DNA of 64,000 bases from Parasponia andersonii. Taxonomy: Eukaryota > Streptophyta > Magnoliopsida > Rosales > Cannabaceae. The position numbers and the translations under genes are program-made. The DNA lies in the NCBI GenBank assembly GCA_002914805.1, contig JXTB01000588.1, positions 126,882 to 190,881 of the forward strand, in the 5' to 3' direction. The notes below the pieces were generated by a model. The model ran no database searches. It had not been told where the DNA came from and worked only from the letters and a program-made list of their open reading frames with translations. Shown here in pieces: positions 11,041-22,770 of this stretch; position 1 is the stretch's first letter; the number at the start of each line of letters is the position of its first letter.

Positions 11041-11691
11041 CCAAGCACGAAGACGGAAGTTAAACCAAACTCTGTTTATTATTACCTAAAATACAAAATG
11101 CGTAGTCGACAGAGACACAGACCTGGAGGCTCTATTTTTAAGAAGCAGTTCTTGGACGGACTCGCAGGGACACATCAGAGTAGTAACGCCCTATTTGCTC
11201 CTGATAAGAGCCGAGCCTGAGCCTTTTCCACTGCAGCGCTAGGTCCAAGTAGTGGTCGACCAACCCCTAGAGCTAGTTCCTGGCACATTCCCATTTAGAG
11301 TCGGAGAAGTCTAGCCACACACACAGGTCGAATTCTGCCAAGACAAGTCATAACAGAGGTTATACATCCTCAAATTCGGATGAGCCAGAACTCACATCCT
11401 AATCTCCAGAGCTAATCTTGTCAATTATAGCACGGGGAGAATTCCCTAAAATCTCCACATCATATACGATTGAGCCAGACCCAGAGGTCAGCCACACTGT
11501 CGACAAGGGAATGGCATCGTATATGATGTCCGACCCTGATCATAAACGCGGGCAAAAAAAAAAAGAAAAAAGAGAGGGGAATAAACGTGAGAAAAATGCA
11601 TTGTTTCTATTATTCAAACAGGTGTTTACAATAAGGGTCAGCTTTACATAACATAGTTGGTACTTTATAGATACACCAAAAGTAAGAGGCT
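11041..11691. other. Spacer between tandem arrays and antisense gene
   Basis: No domain is recognised here. An open stretch at 11418-11651 on plus is acidic and then Lys-rich, with no known motif. On the minus strand this is the region just 3' of the antisense gene and could hold its 3' end. Confidence 0.4.
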
Positions 11692-14458
11692 CTAGTTACC
11701 TCCGACGAGGGGAGCACTACTAGCTTCGGCGCTTGGACCAGCATCGGCAGAGGGCGGTGTACCGGAGTCAGAATCGTCGCTAGACAAAATGACCGCGCCT
11801 GACCTTCTGCTAGTTAAGGCACCAAGACCAGGTTGACCGCCCCGAACCTCCGTAGCCTGCTCTGGCAGACCAGAAGTGGGGACAATCTACCTGGAGACAG
11901 AGGCAGATTTAGAGGGCCCATCTTTTTCTTTGTCAAGCATCTTCAGCACATCAGCGGGGTACACAATGTTATCTCATCCCCCAACTGCTGCATATAGTGC
12001 CTGATGAAATAATAGTCCCTCTCGACGCCTTTCTGCTTATCGAACTGGTCTGGTGTTACCACCTCCGCATGGCCCTCGAATTCCCTGTTCTCCCAGCCAG
12101 ACCTATAGCTCTCTGCAGAAACGACATCCACTTGCCTCTGGTACCTCATCTTTAGCTTCTCTGCGTCTGCCAACCTGTTGAAGTCTACCCTTAATGTGGC
12201 AAGGGTGACCTCATTTCGCTCGGCCATTACAGCACGGGCGTTCAGCTACCCGGTCAGCTCCTTGACGCGAGAAGAGTAGAAGGACTGGATAACGGCTAGC
12301 TGCAGGATACAAGAAAGCAAGATCAGTATTCAACAAGGATGCCAAAAAATATGGAAGTGGCAGCCAGACGAGCCAAATCTGCGCAATGCTGCGGCCAGTG
12401 ACGAACTCAACGTTCTCCAGGGAGAGCGCCTCCAGCTCGAACTCCGTAGCTGGACCCTCTCCCTGGGCATTGTCTGTGTCTGAGGAACGTGGCTCCACCT
12501 CACCAACCGCGAGGACGCCTTCTCCCTCCATTGGATGCACTCCAGCAGCTTCTTTCGATGCTCCTGAAGCGGCAGAGGTGAGGACGGTAGGAGGCAGGGT
12601 GTCGCTGAGTTCGCTTTCGGTGACAGCAGGGGGCGGCATATATTCAGCAGAAGAGGCCATGGCGACTGCTGCTACATCGGCGGCTTCGGTTGCTGCCCCC
12701 CTTAGAGCCCTGCCTGAATGTGATTTTTCGGTCTTGTCTTGACCAACTCCTCTTAACGGGCCGCCGCGCGCAGATCTTCTCCTCCTCATGAGGGTCAGCA
12801 TAGCCCTGTCATCATCATTATCAGAAGAGGGGGTAGCTCTGCCCCTCTTCCCTGTTGGGCTTTCCTTCCCTTTAGATAAGTCGACATCGTGACCCCGCTT
12901 CATCAGGACTAGGGGAGGGGAAGACAGCTGAGATTTCAACCTCGGAGCCCTCCCGCTGAGCTCGGTAATCTCCCTACGAGGGTAGGCAGCGTTGGACGTC
13001 GTGCCCGTCTTCGAGAACCGAAGTTAGGGGCAGAAGAGATCAGAGCAGTGGGTTCCCCAGGTAGGCTCAAAAGCGTCCCCTTGCCGTATACGACCTTTAT
13101 GGCCTGCATCTCCCGAGTCGGGGGTCTGCTTGCCTCGAAAGATGGGACCACAGGTGTTTCACCACTGGACGTGAACAGGCCCTCCCAGTCATCGTCCGAG
13201 CCTGTTCTTCAGGTGACAACTCCCCGCCCCCCGGCTTCATCCTTTGAGGACACCACTAGATGCCGACCAGCGGGGACCTTGGAGCGAGCTTTGTGCACAA
13301 CGGCACTCCCCTTGACTGGGGAAGGGTCTGCCAAAGGGCCTGCATCAGAACCTATAAAGAGCAAGCAACGTGGTTAGAATGCAGCCATGACCTGATCGAC
13401 GGAGCCCTAGGATGCAAAAATGAACTCACCCTTAACCCTCTTGGGGGTAGCGGTTTCCTCTCTACGAAACCTGAAGCACTCCTCGGCCACGAGCCTCATC
13501 GCCTCTTCGAGCTCGTGGCTGGTCGACGCTACCAGGTCATTGGGACCCGCTAGCTAGCTCGTGACGACCCACCATGGCGATGCGACTCTGCTCATCCCAG
13601 CGGAATTGGTTCAGAGTCGAGGCATCAAGATGGCTCCGCAGGTGCTTTGAGATGACCCAGATGTCCAGCGGGAAGAGGAGATATAAGACCATCCTAGACA
13701 TCATGTTCATCACCTGGGGATTCAAGACGGCCTGGAAGTGTCGGCAATCCCTAGAGGACCCAAAGATAACGATCCCCTCCAGCTTCTTGAGCCACTTCGC
13801 CAACAGTTATGGCTCAAACTTGCTTTCCTCTGCAGAGGCTACGCAAGGAAAAATATCATGAGTAATAACGGATGAGGTATACAGAGACCCAAAAAAATCA
13901 CAACCTAGTACTTACTTTATAGAAAAAATGAAGGAACTTGGAAGCGCTCCTTATTCACCCAAGGAGATCACCACGCCCCTCCGACGGCATACAGCCTAGA
14001 GTGGGAGTCCCATTGATTGTCCGACCTCGGCAAGCCCTAGAAAATATGGCATCCCGAGAGCGGCTGGAGGTAGAAAATAGGTAGGATCTCTTTTTGGGGA
14101 TGAAGGTGAGCTTGTAGGCATAAAAGACCATCTCCAGGTCGATTTGCACGTTAAGGAGAACTGACAGAGCAGAGAGCCCCATCAAGATCATGACCCCGTT
14201 AGCATTTAGCTGCATCAGGTGAATCCCCATCAGAGTGAAGAACTGATGGATCAGGAGAGGAAGGGGAAACCGCAGCCATTCCAGGTACCTCTTCCCCAAG
14301 ATGATAGAGCCTTCGGGGGCAGAGGGGTGAAGGTAACAATCTGCAGGGCCCTCGATCCTTTATAATGTAACTCTGCCAGGAAAGCAGAACTGCCTCCTCA
14401 GTGAGTCCAACTCCAAATCCATGACGGGGCAGAGCTTCTGATTTTGGTTCGAGGCCAT
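11692..14458 (-). pseudogene. Antisense extra gene of the Tat element (putative gypsy-type transposase family)
   Basis: The gene reads opposite to gag-pol. Its ATG is at 14458-14456, about 215 bp from the 3' LTR, and its stop is at 11694-11692. The N-terminal domain (about 14300-13955) has the landmarks FPLPLLIHQFF and QLNANGVMILMGL. I recognise these as the plant 'putative gypsy type transposon' domain (Pfam family Transposase_28). The middle (13803-13537, 13151-12211) is Ser/Arg/Asp-rich and low in complexity. The C-terminal part (12227-11943) is a Glu/Arg-rich, probably coiled-coil stretch, followed by a Ser/Asp/Pro-rich tail. A TGCAG at about 12300 looks like an intron acceptor. A TAA in the first 40 codons, several later stops and frame changes break it. 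Antisense extra ORFs between pol and the 3' LTR are known in Tat elements; their function is unknown. Confidence 0.75.
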
Positions 14459-14672
14459 CGTTTTGGATACGATCAAAAAGAGCAAAAGGTTCTAGCAAAG
14501 GGAAAAGTCAGAAACCCTAAGATTTTAGAAAGCTAGAATACTTATAGATTTTGATAAAGTAAGAAACGAACGTAAATGCGGTTTTTATAGAGGGGGAGCC
14601 GAAAAGTCCCCCTTGGAAAGGAATGGTGCGAGGAAGGCTGAAGCACTTGAATTTAAAAAATCTGAAAATATT

Positions 14673-15607
14673 TGTTACACGGGATAGTATGCACCAGCGT
14701 CGATAATTGGGAAGAAATGATGGTAAGGGGCTACGCGTACCTCTCGAATTGGAGGACTGGAGATACGATTTCCCCATTTGATGGATGCAAGTCCATCAAA
14801 TAGGGAAATATGGGCAGTTGTGAGGCCTGTTCCTAGATCATGTTCCACATGGTCGATTAAGTGGCAGAGCAGGTTACAAGGGGGACATGCCATCTGATGC
14901 GTATCCAGAGTAACTATTTAAAAGCCACGCGAGTCATACATTATAACACATGAGCCCATGGGCTGTCCAAAGCCAAGGCCGAATCTATCCCAGACCCTGG
15001 ACGGTTCGGCCCAATCCAGTTCTTGCCTCGATAGCTGGGGGTTAGAAGCTTCGGGGATCTTCCGCCAGAAGACCACGGGAGGCAACGTTCTGCTCCAGAC
15101 CCAGACAAGGCATTTAATACGATGTTGGATAGGTGCGCACATTGGGCAAACTGCCTTGACAGAACGACGGTTTGTCAAAGTCTCGCCCCCAATAGGTCCG
15201 AGTCGTAGGGGATGGCGAAAAGCAGGCCACGACGATGCAAAGGAAATCACAGTAATCACGGCCCGTGATCTCTGGAGTAAGTCATGATGAGAAAAGGTAC
15301 TCAATCCTGGGATTGAGAGCCGGAAGAAGCTCCCAGTTACAGGATTATTTATATAACTCTTGCTTCTCCTTCGAAAAAAAGGGATTAATATAGACATATA
15401 AGAAGAAAAACTAAATCTTTGCTTCTCAGCCTCAAGGATAAACAACTGACTTAAGCATCAGAGAGTCTTTGTAGGTGGCCACCCCCGCCTCTCCGATCTG
15501 ACCTGAAGTAAAAAGCACACTGGGATAGTAAGGATACGTGGACAGTTGGTAGATACAACGTCAGCAGTTTAGAGACACGTGGACAGCTAGTGAGAATCGC
15601 TCCAATA
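14673..15607 (+). repeat. 3' LTR of the Tat element
   Basis: It starts TGTTAC and ends CCAATA, where the left LTR has CCAACA. It is about 90 bp longer than the left LTR because of extra sequence around 14725-14800. It keeps the TATA box (15350-15356) and the palindrome (15300-15317). A good polypurine tract was not seen directly upstream, so the start is approximate. Confidence 0.8.
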
Positions 15608-16065
15608 GGGGGCATCGTCTCTCTAAAATTTTTTCAATTGATTCTTTAGATAGTATTCGAAATTTTATTTTCTTTTTTGGCTCATTTTTAGATTTTTATT
15701 CCTATTTTTAATATGTGAGATATTATTGTCATTATACTCCTTTAATTTTTTTATTTCATAATTTAGTACAATATAAGATTTTATTCTACTTTGGTGTCAT
15801 TGAGATTTTTATTTCCAGTTTTATTTCTATATAAAATGTGAATTATCAAAATTTGCTCCCTAATTTAAAATTCACATAATTTTTAACTTTCAATTTCTAT
15901 TCAGTTTAGAATTCTATTCAATTTTCTAAACTAAAATTGAGAGGGGGAAATTAGGATTGGGAAATTTTTTCTTTGTTTTCAATGACTCCAATTCCATATG
16001 CTAGTCAAGACATATATATATATATATATGTTGTCAATCCAATAGGTATTCCATATGCTAGTCAA

Positions 16066-16105
<40 letters not shown>

Positions 16106-16317
16106 TTGTCAATCCAATTTTTATTTTTTTTATTTTTTTTTAATTATTTTTTTTAGCCGTTAGATCACCATCTAATGGTGATCTAATAAGTATAATGAAG
16201 TGCATGAAAAGACGTGCATTATTAATGCTCTTTCTCTCTCTTATTTTTTACAATAAAAAAATGTNAAAAAAATACCTACCCATAGGTAAAGAAAAAAAAT
16301 ACCCATTCGATTGGCAA

Positions 16318-16373
<56 letters not shown>

Positions 16374-16389
16374 CGGAGGGAAATTGACC
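15608..16389. other. AT-rich DNA with microsatellites and one N
   Basis: I see no gene. The stretch contains (AT)n tracts at about 16009-16029, 16070-16103 and 16320-16369, and an unresolved base at 16265. The first ~35 bp resemble a retrotransposon primer-binding tract (see findings). Confidence 0.6.
15993..16121 (+). repeat. Tandem duplication around (AT)n
   Basis: CCATATGCTAGTCAAGAC, an (AT)n run and TTGTCAATCCAAT occur twice in a row (about 15993-16041 and 16050-16121). The AT run is longer in the second copy. Confidence 0.85.
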
Positions 16390-17690
16390 TGGTGGATGAC
16401 CTAGTGGAAGCCGATGGTAACTAAGATGTAACTAAAGTTAAAGCCTTGTTCAATCTTGAGTCGGTAATAGCCATCCTGAAGACCCCACTTCCATTTTTGG
16501 ATGGCTCTACAAGATGGTTTTTGCCTTTAATGTCACACGGAGAGTTTACACTCAAGTCAGCTTACCAAGCTGTTCAAAGAACCCAACTCCCCCAACATCA
16601 TTCTATATTACCAGCGTCCTTTTGGCGAATGCTTTGGAAGGATAAAATTCACCCTCGACATAAACTTCTCTAGTGGAGAATTTTGGTGAATGAACTACCA
16701 GTGAAGACCAGATTAGTAACAATGTTTGACATATAATCTACTTTATGTCTAATTTGCCAACAACGTGATAAAACCACCTTTCACCTTTTTTGGTCATGTG
16801 AATTGTCTAAGAGAATTTGGTTCTCTTCCAAGTGTGGTATTCATGTGGATCAACTCTAGGTAAACTCAATAACAGATGTAGTCCAATTGTTATTTTCATA
16901 TGATCAGCCATTTGGCTCCTTGGTAGATTATGACGAATTTAAACTTTTTTGCATCTATTTGCCTATAAGGTATATGGTCGGAAAGGAGTTGTATTGTCCA
17001 TAAGAAACCAAAATCTGACCTGGATCAGCAGCTGTGAGGAGGATCCTTCAAAGTTCCTATACCCATTCTCAAGGTCTGATCAGCAACTAAGAAATGACGA
17101 GCAAAGGACCTCAGTTGTGCCACCCTTTCGTCCTCCATGGATTAAGCTAAATGTGAATGTAGCTATTAGAGGTGAATACTCAGTTGTTGTTACAGTAGTC
17201 AGAGATATTAGCAGATCAGTGATGAGTATCATCACTCAAAAATACAATCAAATCAATCCTTTAATTGTCGAAGCTAGAGCTATCCTTTAGGCCATCAATC
17301 ATACCATAGATAAAGAATGGAGGTATGTTATTCTAGAGAGCGATTGCAAGAATGCTATTGTTGATTTTGAAACAGATGATGCAAATTGCTATTAGAAGAT
17401 TAAAGATATAATATCTCAAAAAAATCATTGCTTAGTTATTTTGATTTTTATCAGTTCTCATCCATTAGAAGAGATAATAACTTTGTGGCACATAATACGG
17501 CTGCTTAGGCTGCTAGTACTTTTTCCTTTGGTTGTTTCTCCGTTCTAGACGTTTCAGTTGAGATTTTCTCTAACCAACAGTCTTTGAATGCTAATCAAAG
17601 TCTGTTGAGGGTGTTTGTGGCCTCCCCCTCGACCCATTTGTTTGTTGGCGTTTTACTACAAGGTTTATTTTATCCTTAAAGCTTATCTTT
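16390..17690 (+). pseudogene. LINE remnant: RT zinc-binding domain plus RNase H
   Basis: The stretch at 16446-16870 matches the zinc-binding region that follows reverse transcriptase in plant LINEs. Its landmarks are a Trp-rich start (STRWFLPLMSHGEFTLKSAY), FWRMLWKDKIHPRHK, and CLICQQ...HLFWSC with the Cys/His residues. A plant RNase H-like domain follows at about 17120-17480 (PPWIKLNVNVA, VEARAIL, ESDCKNA). The first Asp of the usual 'NVDGA' motif reads Asn-Val-Ala, so the active site looks damaged. Stops at about 16671 and 17288 and frame changes break the reading. The reverse transcriptase itself is missing, as in a 5'-truncated LINE. The T-rich 3' end near 17660-17690 would be the tail. 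Confidence 0.75.
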
Positions 17691-17901
17691 TTCAATTAAA
17701 ATATTGATTAGTATGTAGTTTGATGTTTATAGAGATTTCATAGATCTAAAAATTTCATTTTTGAGAATATGACATTCACAACAACAAGATTATTGTATGA
17801 TGCTTTCAAGACATGAAAATTTGTTCAGCATATTCTATTGTCATTTAGAGACATTATATATATTCAAATACTTTTTCGGTATTATTATTTTATTAAAAAA
17901 A

Positions 17902-18460
17902 TTGTTTGTGTTTTTAGCTGTCACTGGCTATATTGTATTGTGGTCGTATTGTATTATGATGATATGTATTGAGTTGTATTATATTGTATTATTCTATTAC
18001 AATATTATGGTTTTGCATTGTATTAAGATGTTGTATTAAAAATTAATTTTTGAAAAATACTACTTTTGAAGTTAATTTAGAAAAATACCATTCTAAAATT
18101 ACCACTTTTCAAAAATTATTTTTAAAATACTACATTCTAAATTTAATTTTAGAAAAATACCACTTTTTAAAAAGATAAAGTGATATGAGAGAAAAAAAAA
18201 TAAAAAAGAAATGAATGAAAAAGAAATTAAGGAAACAAATGATATGAGAGAAATTAAGGACAAAAAATGCGAGGAGAGCAAGTATTGTACAATATTATTT
18301 TATAAAACAATGTTATATTTTTTTGGTACTAGATAATCATTTTCGTGTTGTATTAAATTTTGATACCGTATTAAAATATAAAATATCAAAAACATAACAA
18401 AATAAAATATCGTGTCCAATTAATATGATACAAAAAATCCTTATACAGCTAAACATAACC
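17902..18460. mobile_element. Possible MITE, ~550 bp, imperfect terminal inverted repeats
   Basis: TTTAGCTGT followed by a GG..T..TTGTAT pattern at about 17913-17938 is matched, in reverse complement, at about 18428-18453. Both ends are followed inward by TTGTAT-rich sequence. No coding frame is present. The inverted repeats are short and imperfect, and no target duplication was found. Confidence 0.3.
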
Positions 18461-19587
18461 TAGCCTATAGTCTAATGGACATGTCTTAAATAGTAACTTC
18501 CGTACGTAGTAATTAAAGTTTCATCATAGATAGCTGCTCTTCGGCTTATATGATTATATTCTTAGATACTGGACTAACCGTAGTTTTACATGAACAGCAA
18601 CTTCAAGCCAGCAAAACCAAGAAGTCCTTAAACCAATCCCAGGAAAAGCCATGCCATGCCATGCCGCTCCCATCAAGAAAGATTGTTGAGGAGCAGTCAA
18701 GAGGAACACTGCTAAAAAAAAAAAAAAAAGGATAATTTTGCTGAGTTACATATTTAGAATTCTACGTTCAGTTTCCTTTAATCCTAGTTAGAATGAATTA
18801 TCACAATAAAATTTAGATATTTTCAATTGATTTGAGTGAAAAATAAGTTTATTTCATTATAAAAAAAATATTCATTTGACAATTAAATTATACACTAATA
18901 AATCAACTGATTTCATCATCTCAACATGCATACACATATATAATATATTTGTTCATACATTATGAACTGCTATACGCATGGTTATTGAAATGCTCTCGCC
19001 TTCAATTGGGGATTATTTAGTGCGTTTTGTTGTTAATTCTAATATCGTCTTGCAAAGCCGCTTCTATCGAAATAAAAATGCCGGTGAAGAAAATGGGTTT
19101 TAACACTTGATACCATATGCGTCTAAGATCTATTGACACTTCATATGTTGTGTCCTCTATTCGAGTTAATCGTAAAACTTCCAAACAAAATAATATACAT
19201 TAATAATGTGAAAGCAAGAATATAATCATAATAAGCAAACAGAAATTAAGCCAATATATAATTCATAAACATATTTATGATTTAAATATAAGTTTTTACT
19301 ACATATTCAGACAACTTGTACATAACCATTGGATCTTAAAAAATTAAAATGAAAAAGAACAATGTAGTCTCCAAAATTAAAAGTTGGCACCCTATTTCTT
19401 TTTCTCACTCCAGCAAGCTACGACCCTCTTTAAGTTCTGCCCGAGAACAATATAGCTACAGACATTTCATAGGGTATATATCAGATGTTATATAACATTA
19501 GTGAGATAAAATGGTAGTATGTAATCCTGGATGCAAAAGGATATACTCACATATAGATATATCTCTACCACAAGAGACAAGTCAAGC
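18461..19587. other. AT-rich intergenic DNA
   Basis: I see no gene. A Lys/Ser-rich 61-codon open stretch at 18550-18735 has no recognisable motif and runs into a poly-A, so it is probably chance. The stretch at 19320-19587 lies 3' of the F-box pseudogene and may include its former 3' untranslated region. Confidence 0.4.
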
Positions 19588-20720
19588 TTATCCTCGCCCA
19601 TTGACAGAAACGAGAGATTTTACATAAGAGCCCAAATAGAATATACGATTCGCCCCAAAGATTACAAGCTTTCTAAACTTTTGAGTGCGAAGGTTATAGG
19701 AGACAAAGAATTCATCATCTGTGCCTTCCAGAAGGAGCTCATCACTCTTCCAAAATGTCAATAGACGCAGAACCCGTACTTGGGGTACAATGCTTAGATA
19801 CTTGATCCAATTGAGCAGCACTCCGTCAACCCACATTTCAATCGGTTCAGTCCCTTCTCCATATCGACTGGATGAAATGCAAGCAATTGAGTCATTCCAA
19901 ACTTTAAGACTCTTGAAGGGTTTTATGGCACCCGGCAATGGAATGAAGTGAAATTTCTCAGCATGCAAATCAAAAGAAAGCCTTATGTTCGTCGCATTCT
20001 CCCCTTCAGACAAAAATTCCTTTGGTAGCATACTTGCATATTACGTTGCACCTCAGAGTCACGTTTGTCAAAACCCACCATCTTAATTTCTCTCCAAGTT
20101 TTAGTGTTCAAGCTGTATATCTCAATCAGTTCTATATCATCAAACCACATCCGAAGAACCTTTGTAATAATAATCCACGGGATTCGTATCCAAATCCCGT
20201 CTTACCAATCCCTAGATTAACTTGAAAATGATAGGCATTGCTTGGCAGCGGAAGAAGGCTAGATTCGTGCAATGCCGGGTTCCATAACATAGTTTTATCA
20301 GGGACAATGAGGCAAATGATGCCATCGCAATGATAAAACTCTGTTCCACAAATATGTTGAAAAACTCAAAGTCACTTACTTATACGACCTCCACCTAAGG
20401 GAAGGGATTATCTACTCTAAGCTCTTCATCGGAAGAATGGATCTCTTCCTTTTCACCATCATCATTAGATAGATTCAGCAACAAAATATTGTAATCATAA
20501 AAATCAAACAAAGGCGGTGGTACCAAGTATTCCCCAAGGATGAGCAAGGATTTTGGGGGCAAAATGTTATTGTGAGGTGCTTGGCCACAAAAGCCGGGTT
20601 ATCATAAGAGATGTGATAAGAGAGTTCCATGATTTACATACACTCTTGAACCTATTCAGAGATTTGGGAGGTAGCCAGGAAAAGATTTCCACCACCATGG
20701 CTTCTGGCACATTGTATTCT
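19588..20720 (-). pseudogene. F-box protein pseudogene, copy A
   Basis: F-box proteins are substrate adaptors of SCF ubiquitin ligases; plants have hundreds. The last 147 codons (20031-19588) are open and resemble the C-terminal F-box-associated region, with SFDLHAEKFHFIPLPG, an EMWVDGVLLNWIKY block and SYNLRTQKFRKL. Upstream (about 20720-20032) the same gene can be followed in short broken pieces: a degenerate F-box start near 20700-20600, then a region resembling 'YHCDGIICLF' near 20330. Several stops and frame changes are present and no initiator Met remains. It is clearly paralogous to copy B at 39537-40827, on the same strand and in the same order. The C-terminal half is better kept here than in copy B. 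Confidence 0.8.
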
Positions 20721-21433
20721 GATTCCAATCAAAAGTTGAAATCAAATTATTAAAGAGTTCACTGATAAATTGATAATGAAATTATCTCCACAATTTTCAT
20801 GAATTTAAATCAAAAGAAAAAGTTAATTAGTTGACTCAGTTTGTTTGTTTTTTTTTTTTTTTTTTTTTGGTGTCCCCCTCAAAAAACCCCCCAAATATAT
20901 CAAACTGTAAAGCCATGGGTTGAAATAAAAACCAGATCAGGGATCACACGATAACTTACTGAAAAGAAAAAGAAAGGTTGGTACATGTAAAGGCTTACCT
21001 GGAACTTTGGAAGTGAAGAGCACTCAGGCTTCAGAACTTAAAAGAGTATCAAACGATATCAGCATCATATATTAAGCTCAGCCGACAGCTATTTTGGGGC
21101 TATTTTGGGTACGGGGTTTTCGTGGGGTAGGTGGACGTTTGGGGGGGTTTTTGTGGGGTGTGGGAATCTTAGAAGATGCCCATGTTTGTTATCAGCTTTT
21201 GGGGTTTTACAAGTTTTACAAGCCCAGGAAAATGAAGACAGTCGGGGCTTCCATTTCCTTCACTTCGGGGTCAATTGAAACCCCCACCAAAAAGGGTGAG
21301 TTTGTTTGACATTCCCGTTGATATGAACTCACCTCATTCCCACCCTACTACAAATAAAACATCAAAAATATCTTTGCTCACCCTAAAAAATATCTTCGCT
21401 TACTCTCACATGAATTAAGGGGTGGTAATTCAT
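20721..21433. other. Intergenic DNA
   Basis: The stretch has a poly-T run (20850-20870) and a G/T-rich part at 21090-21170. The open frame at 21094-21309 is Gly-rich at its start because of G-runs and has no recognisable domain. I do not call it a gene. Confidence 0.4.
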
Positions 21434-22212
21434 GTTGACGGGTTTGATCAAGAAGGAGATATAGAAATTGATTGAAGTTGGATTCATAAAACCATGCATA
21501 CATGCGACATGGTTGGCAAACATAGTTCCTGTGAGAAAGAAGAATGAGCAAATCAGAATCTGTGTAGATTTTAGAGACTTAAATAAAACATGCCCAAAAC
21601 ACGATTTTCTACTACCAAATCTAGATATGCCCATTGATGCACCTACCAATCATGACATGTTCTTATTTATAGATGGATTTAGTGGCTACAACCTTATTAA
21701 GATGGATCCCGAAGATGTGGAGAAAACTAATTTCAGAACCCCATTTGGAAATTTCCACTACACTTTGATGCCATTTGGGTTGAACAATACTGGAGTCACT
21801 TAGCAATAGATAATGACAACAATCTTTCATAACATGATCCATGATTATATCGAAGACTACATTGACGATTTGGTGGTAAAATCCAAGATAAAAGAATCAC
21901 ATTTGGATACATTTGGATCACCTTAGGAGCGTATTTGAAAGATGTACAAAATATGATCTCAAGATGAATCCATTGAAATGTGGATTCGGAGTCACAGAAA
22001 GCAAATTTCTTAGCTTTGTAGTTCACAAAGATGGAATTAAGATTGACGAAGACAAGACAAAGGTAATACTAAACATCAAGCCACTATAAGATCTCAAACA
22101 ATTAAAGGGATTCATTGAGAAAATTTCTTATATTGGAAGATTTATTCCAGCTTTGGCCAATATTATCAAGCCTCTTTATCAATTGACCAAAAAATGTGCA
22201 GAATATAAATGG
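21434..22212 (+). pseudogene. Reverse transcriptase of the second gypsy element (left block)
   Basis: The fingers and palm of a Ty3/gypsy RT are visible: WLANIVPVRKKN (about 21510), VDFRDLNK, FIDGFSGYN (about 21668) and FRTPFGNFHYTLMPFGL (about 21735). A TAG at 21801-21803 ends the longest open frame. The catalytic box reads YIDDLVVKSK at about 21858-21887 and keeps both Asp residues. A further frame change lies near 21900-21915, where a short segment (ACATTTGGAT) is repeated. A stop is present at 22087-22089. The block breaks off at the copia insertion at 22213. Confidence 0.88.
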
Positions 22213-22732
22213 TGTTAGTGAGCATTAAATGCTTAGTGTATTAACTGTGTATGCAAAACACGGTTTGCATATTACACACAGTAAAAGAAAAGAAAAATAA
22301 AACATGTACAAACTGTGTGTGATAAGTGTGGTATATTAGGAAAACTTGAGAGGAAAATGTGTAAAGTTTGGAAGAGCCTCAACTATAAATAGGGTCATCA
22401 TCTCTCATTGTTTATCATCCCAGAGAAGTAAGAAACATCAAGCATAGTGAAAGTAAAATAGAGAGATTTTATTCTTAAGAGTTAAAGAAAAATACAGTTT
22501 CTCTCTTGAGTGTATTCGGGGTATGGGGTGTGAGTTGAGAATGTTGAGTGGAAACACTTATAAAGGTTCTTTTTCTCCCAATAGTGAAAATCAATAGCAG
22601 CTTCATGGACGTAGCCAATTTGGTGAACCACGCTAATTTGTGTGTCCTGTTTATTTTATTTCAGCATTATTTTTCACATTTATTCTATCGCTTCTACTAT
22701 TGTGTGTCTATTAGGGAGATTATTCCCTAACA
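22213..22732 (+). repeat. 5' LTR of the copia element
   Basis: It is 520 bp, starts TGTTAG and ends CTAACA (perfect 6-bp ends), with a TATA box TATAAATA at 22384-22391. Confidence 0.95.
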
Positions 22733-22734
22733 AT

Positions 22735-22746
22735 TGGTATCAGAGC
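22735..22746 (+). other. Primer-binding site of the copia element (initiator Met tRNA)
   Basis: TGGTATCAGAGC, two bases after the LTR, is the standard plant copia site complementary to the 3' end of the initiator methionine tRNA. Confidence 0.95.
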
Positions 22747-22770
22747 TTTGTTCGATATTTTAGTGGTGCA

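Larger units (their letters stand above)
3184..15607 (+). mobile_element. Ty3/gypsy LTR retrotransposon, Tat lineage, inactive
   Basis: A near full-length element of about 12.4 kb lies between two LTRs that are about 85-90% alike by eye over their shared part. The order is LTR, primer-binding region, gag, protease, RT, RNase H, a second archaeal-type RNase H, integrase, tandem repeats, an antisense gene, LTR. The extra RNase H and the extra gene between pol and the 3' LTR are known hallmarks of the plant Tat lineage (Tat, Retand, Ogre relatives). Every coding module carries stops or frameshifts, so the copy is dead. The outer boundaries are approximate and I found no clear target-site duplication. 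The G+C content is much higher than in the flanks, which sets the insertion off. Confidence 0.93.

Noticed and set aside
12386-13861. Plus-strand open frames (12386-12742, 13048-13553, 13574-13861)
   Set aside because: They are shadows of the antisense gene on the minus strand, which has the recognisable domain.
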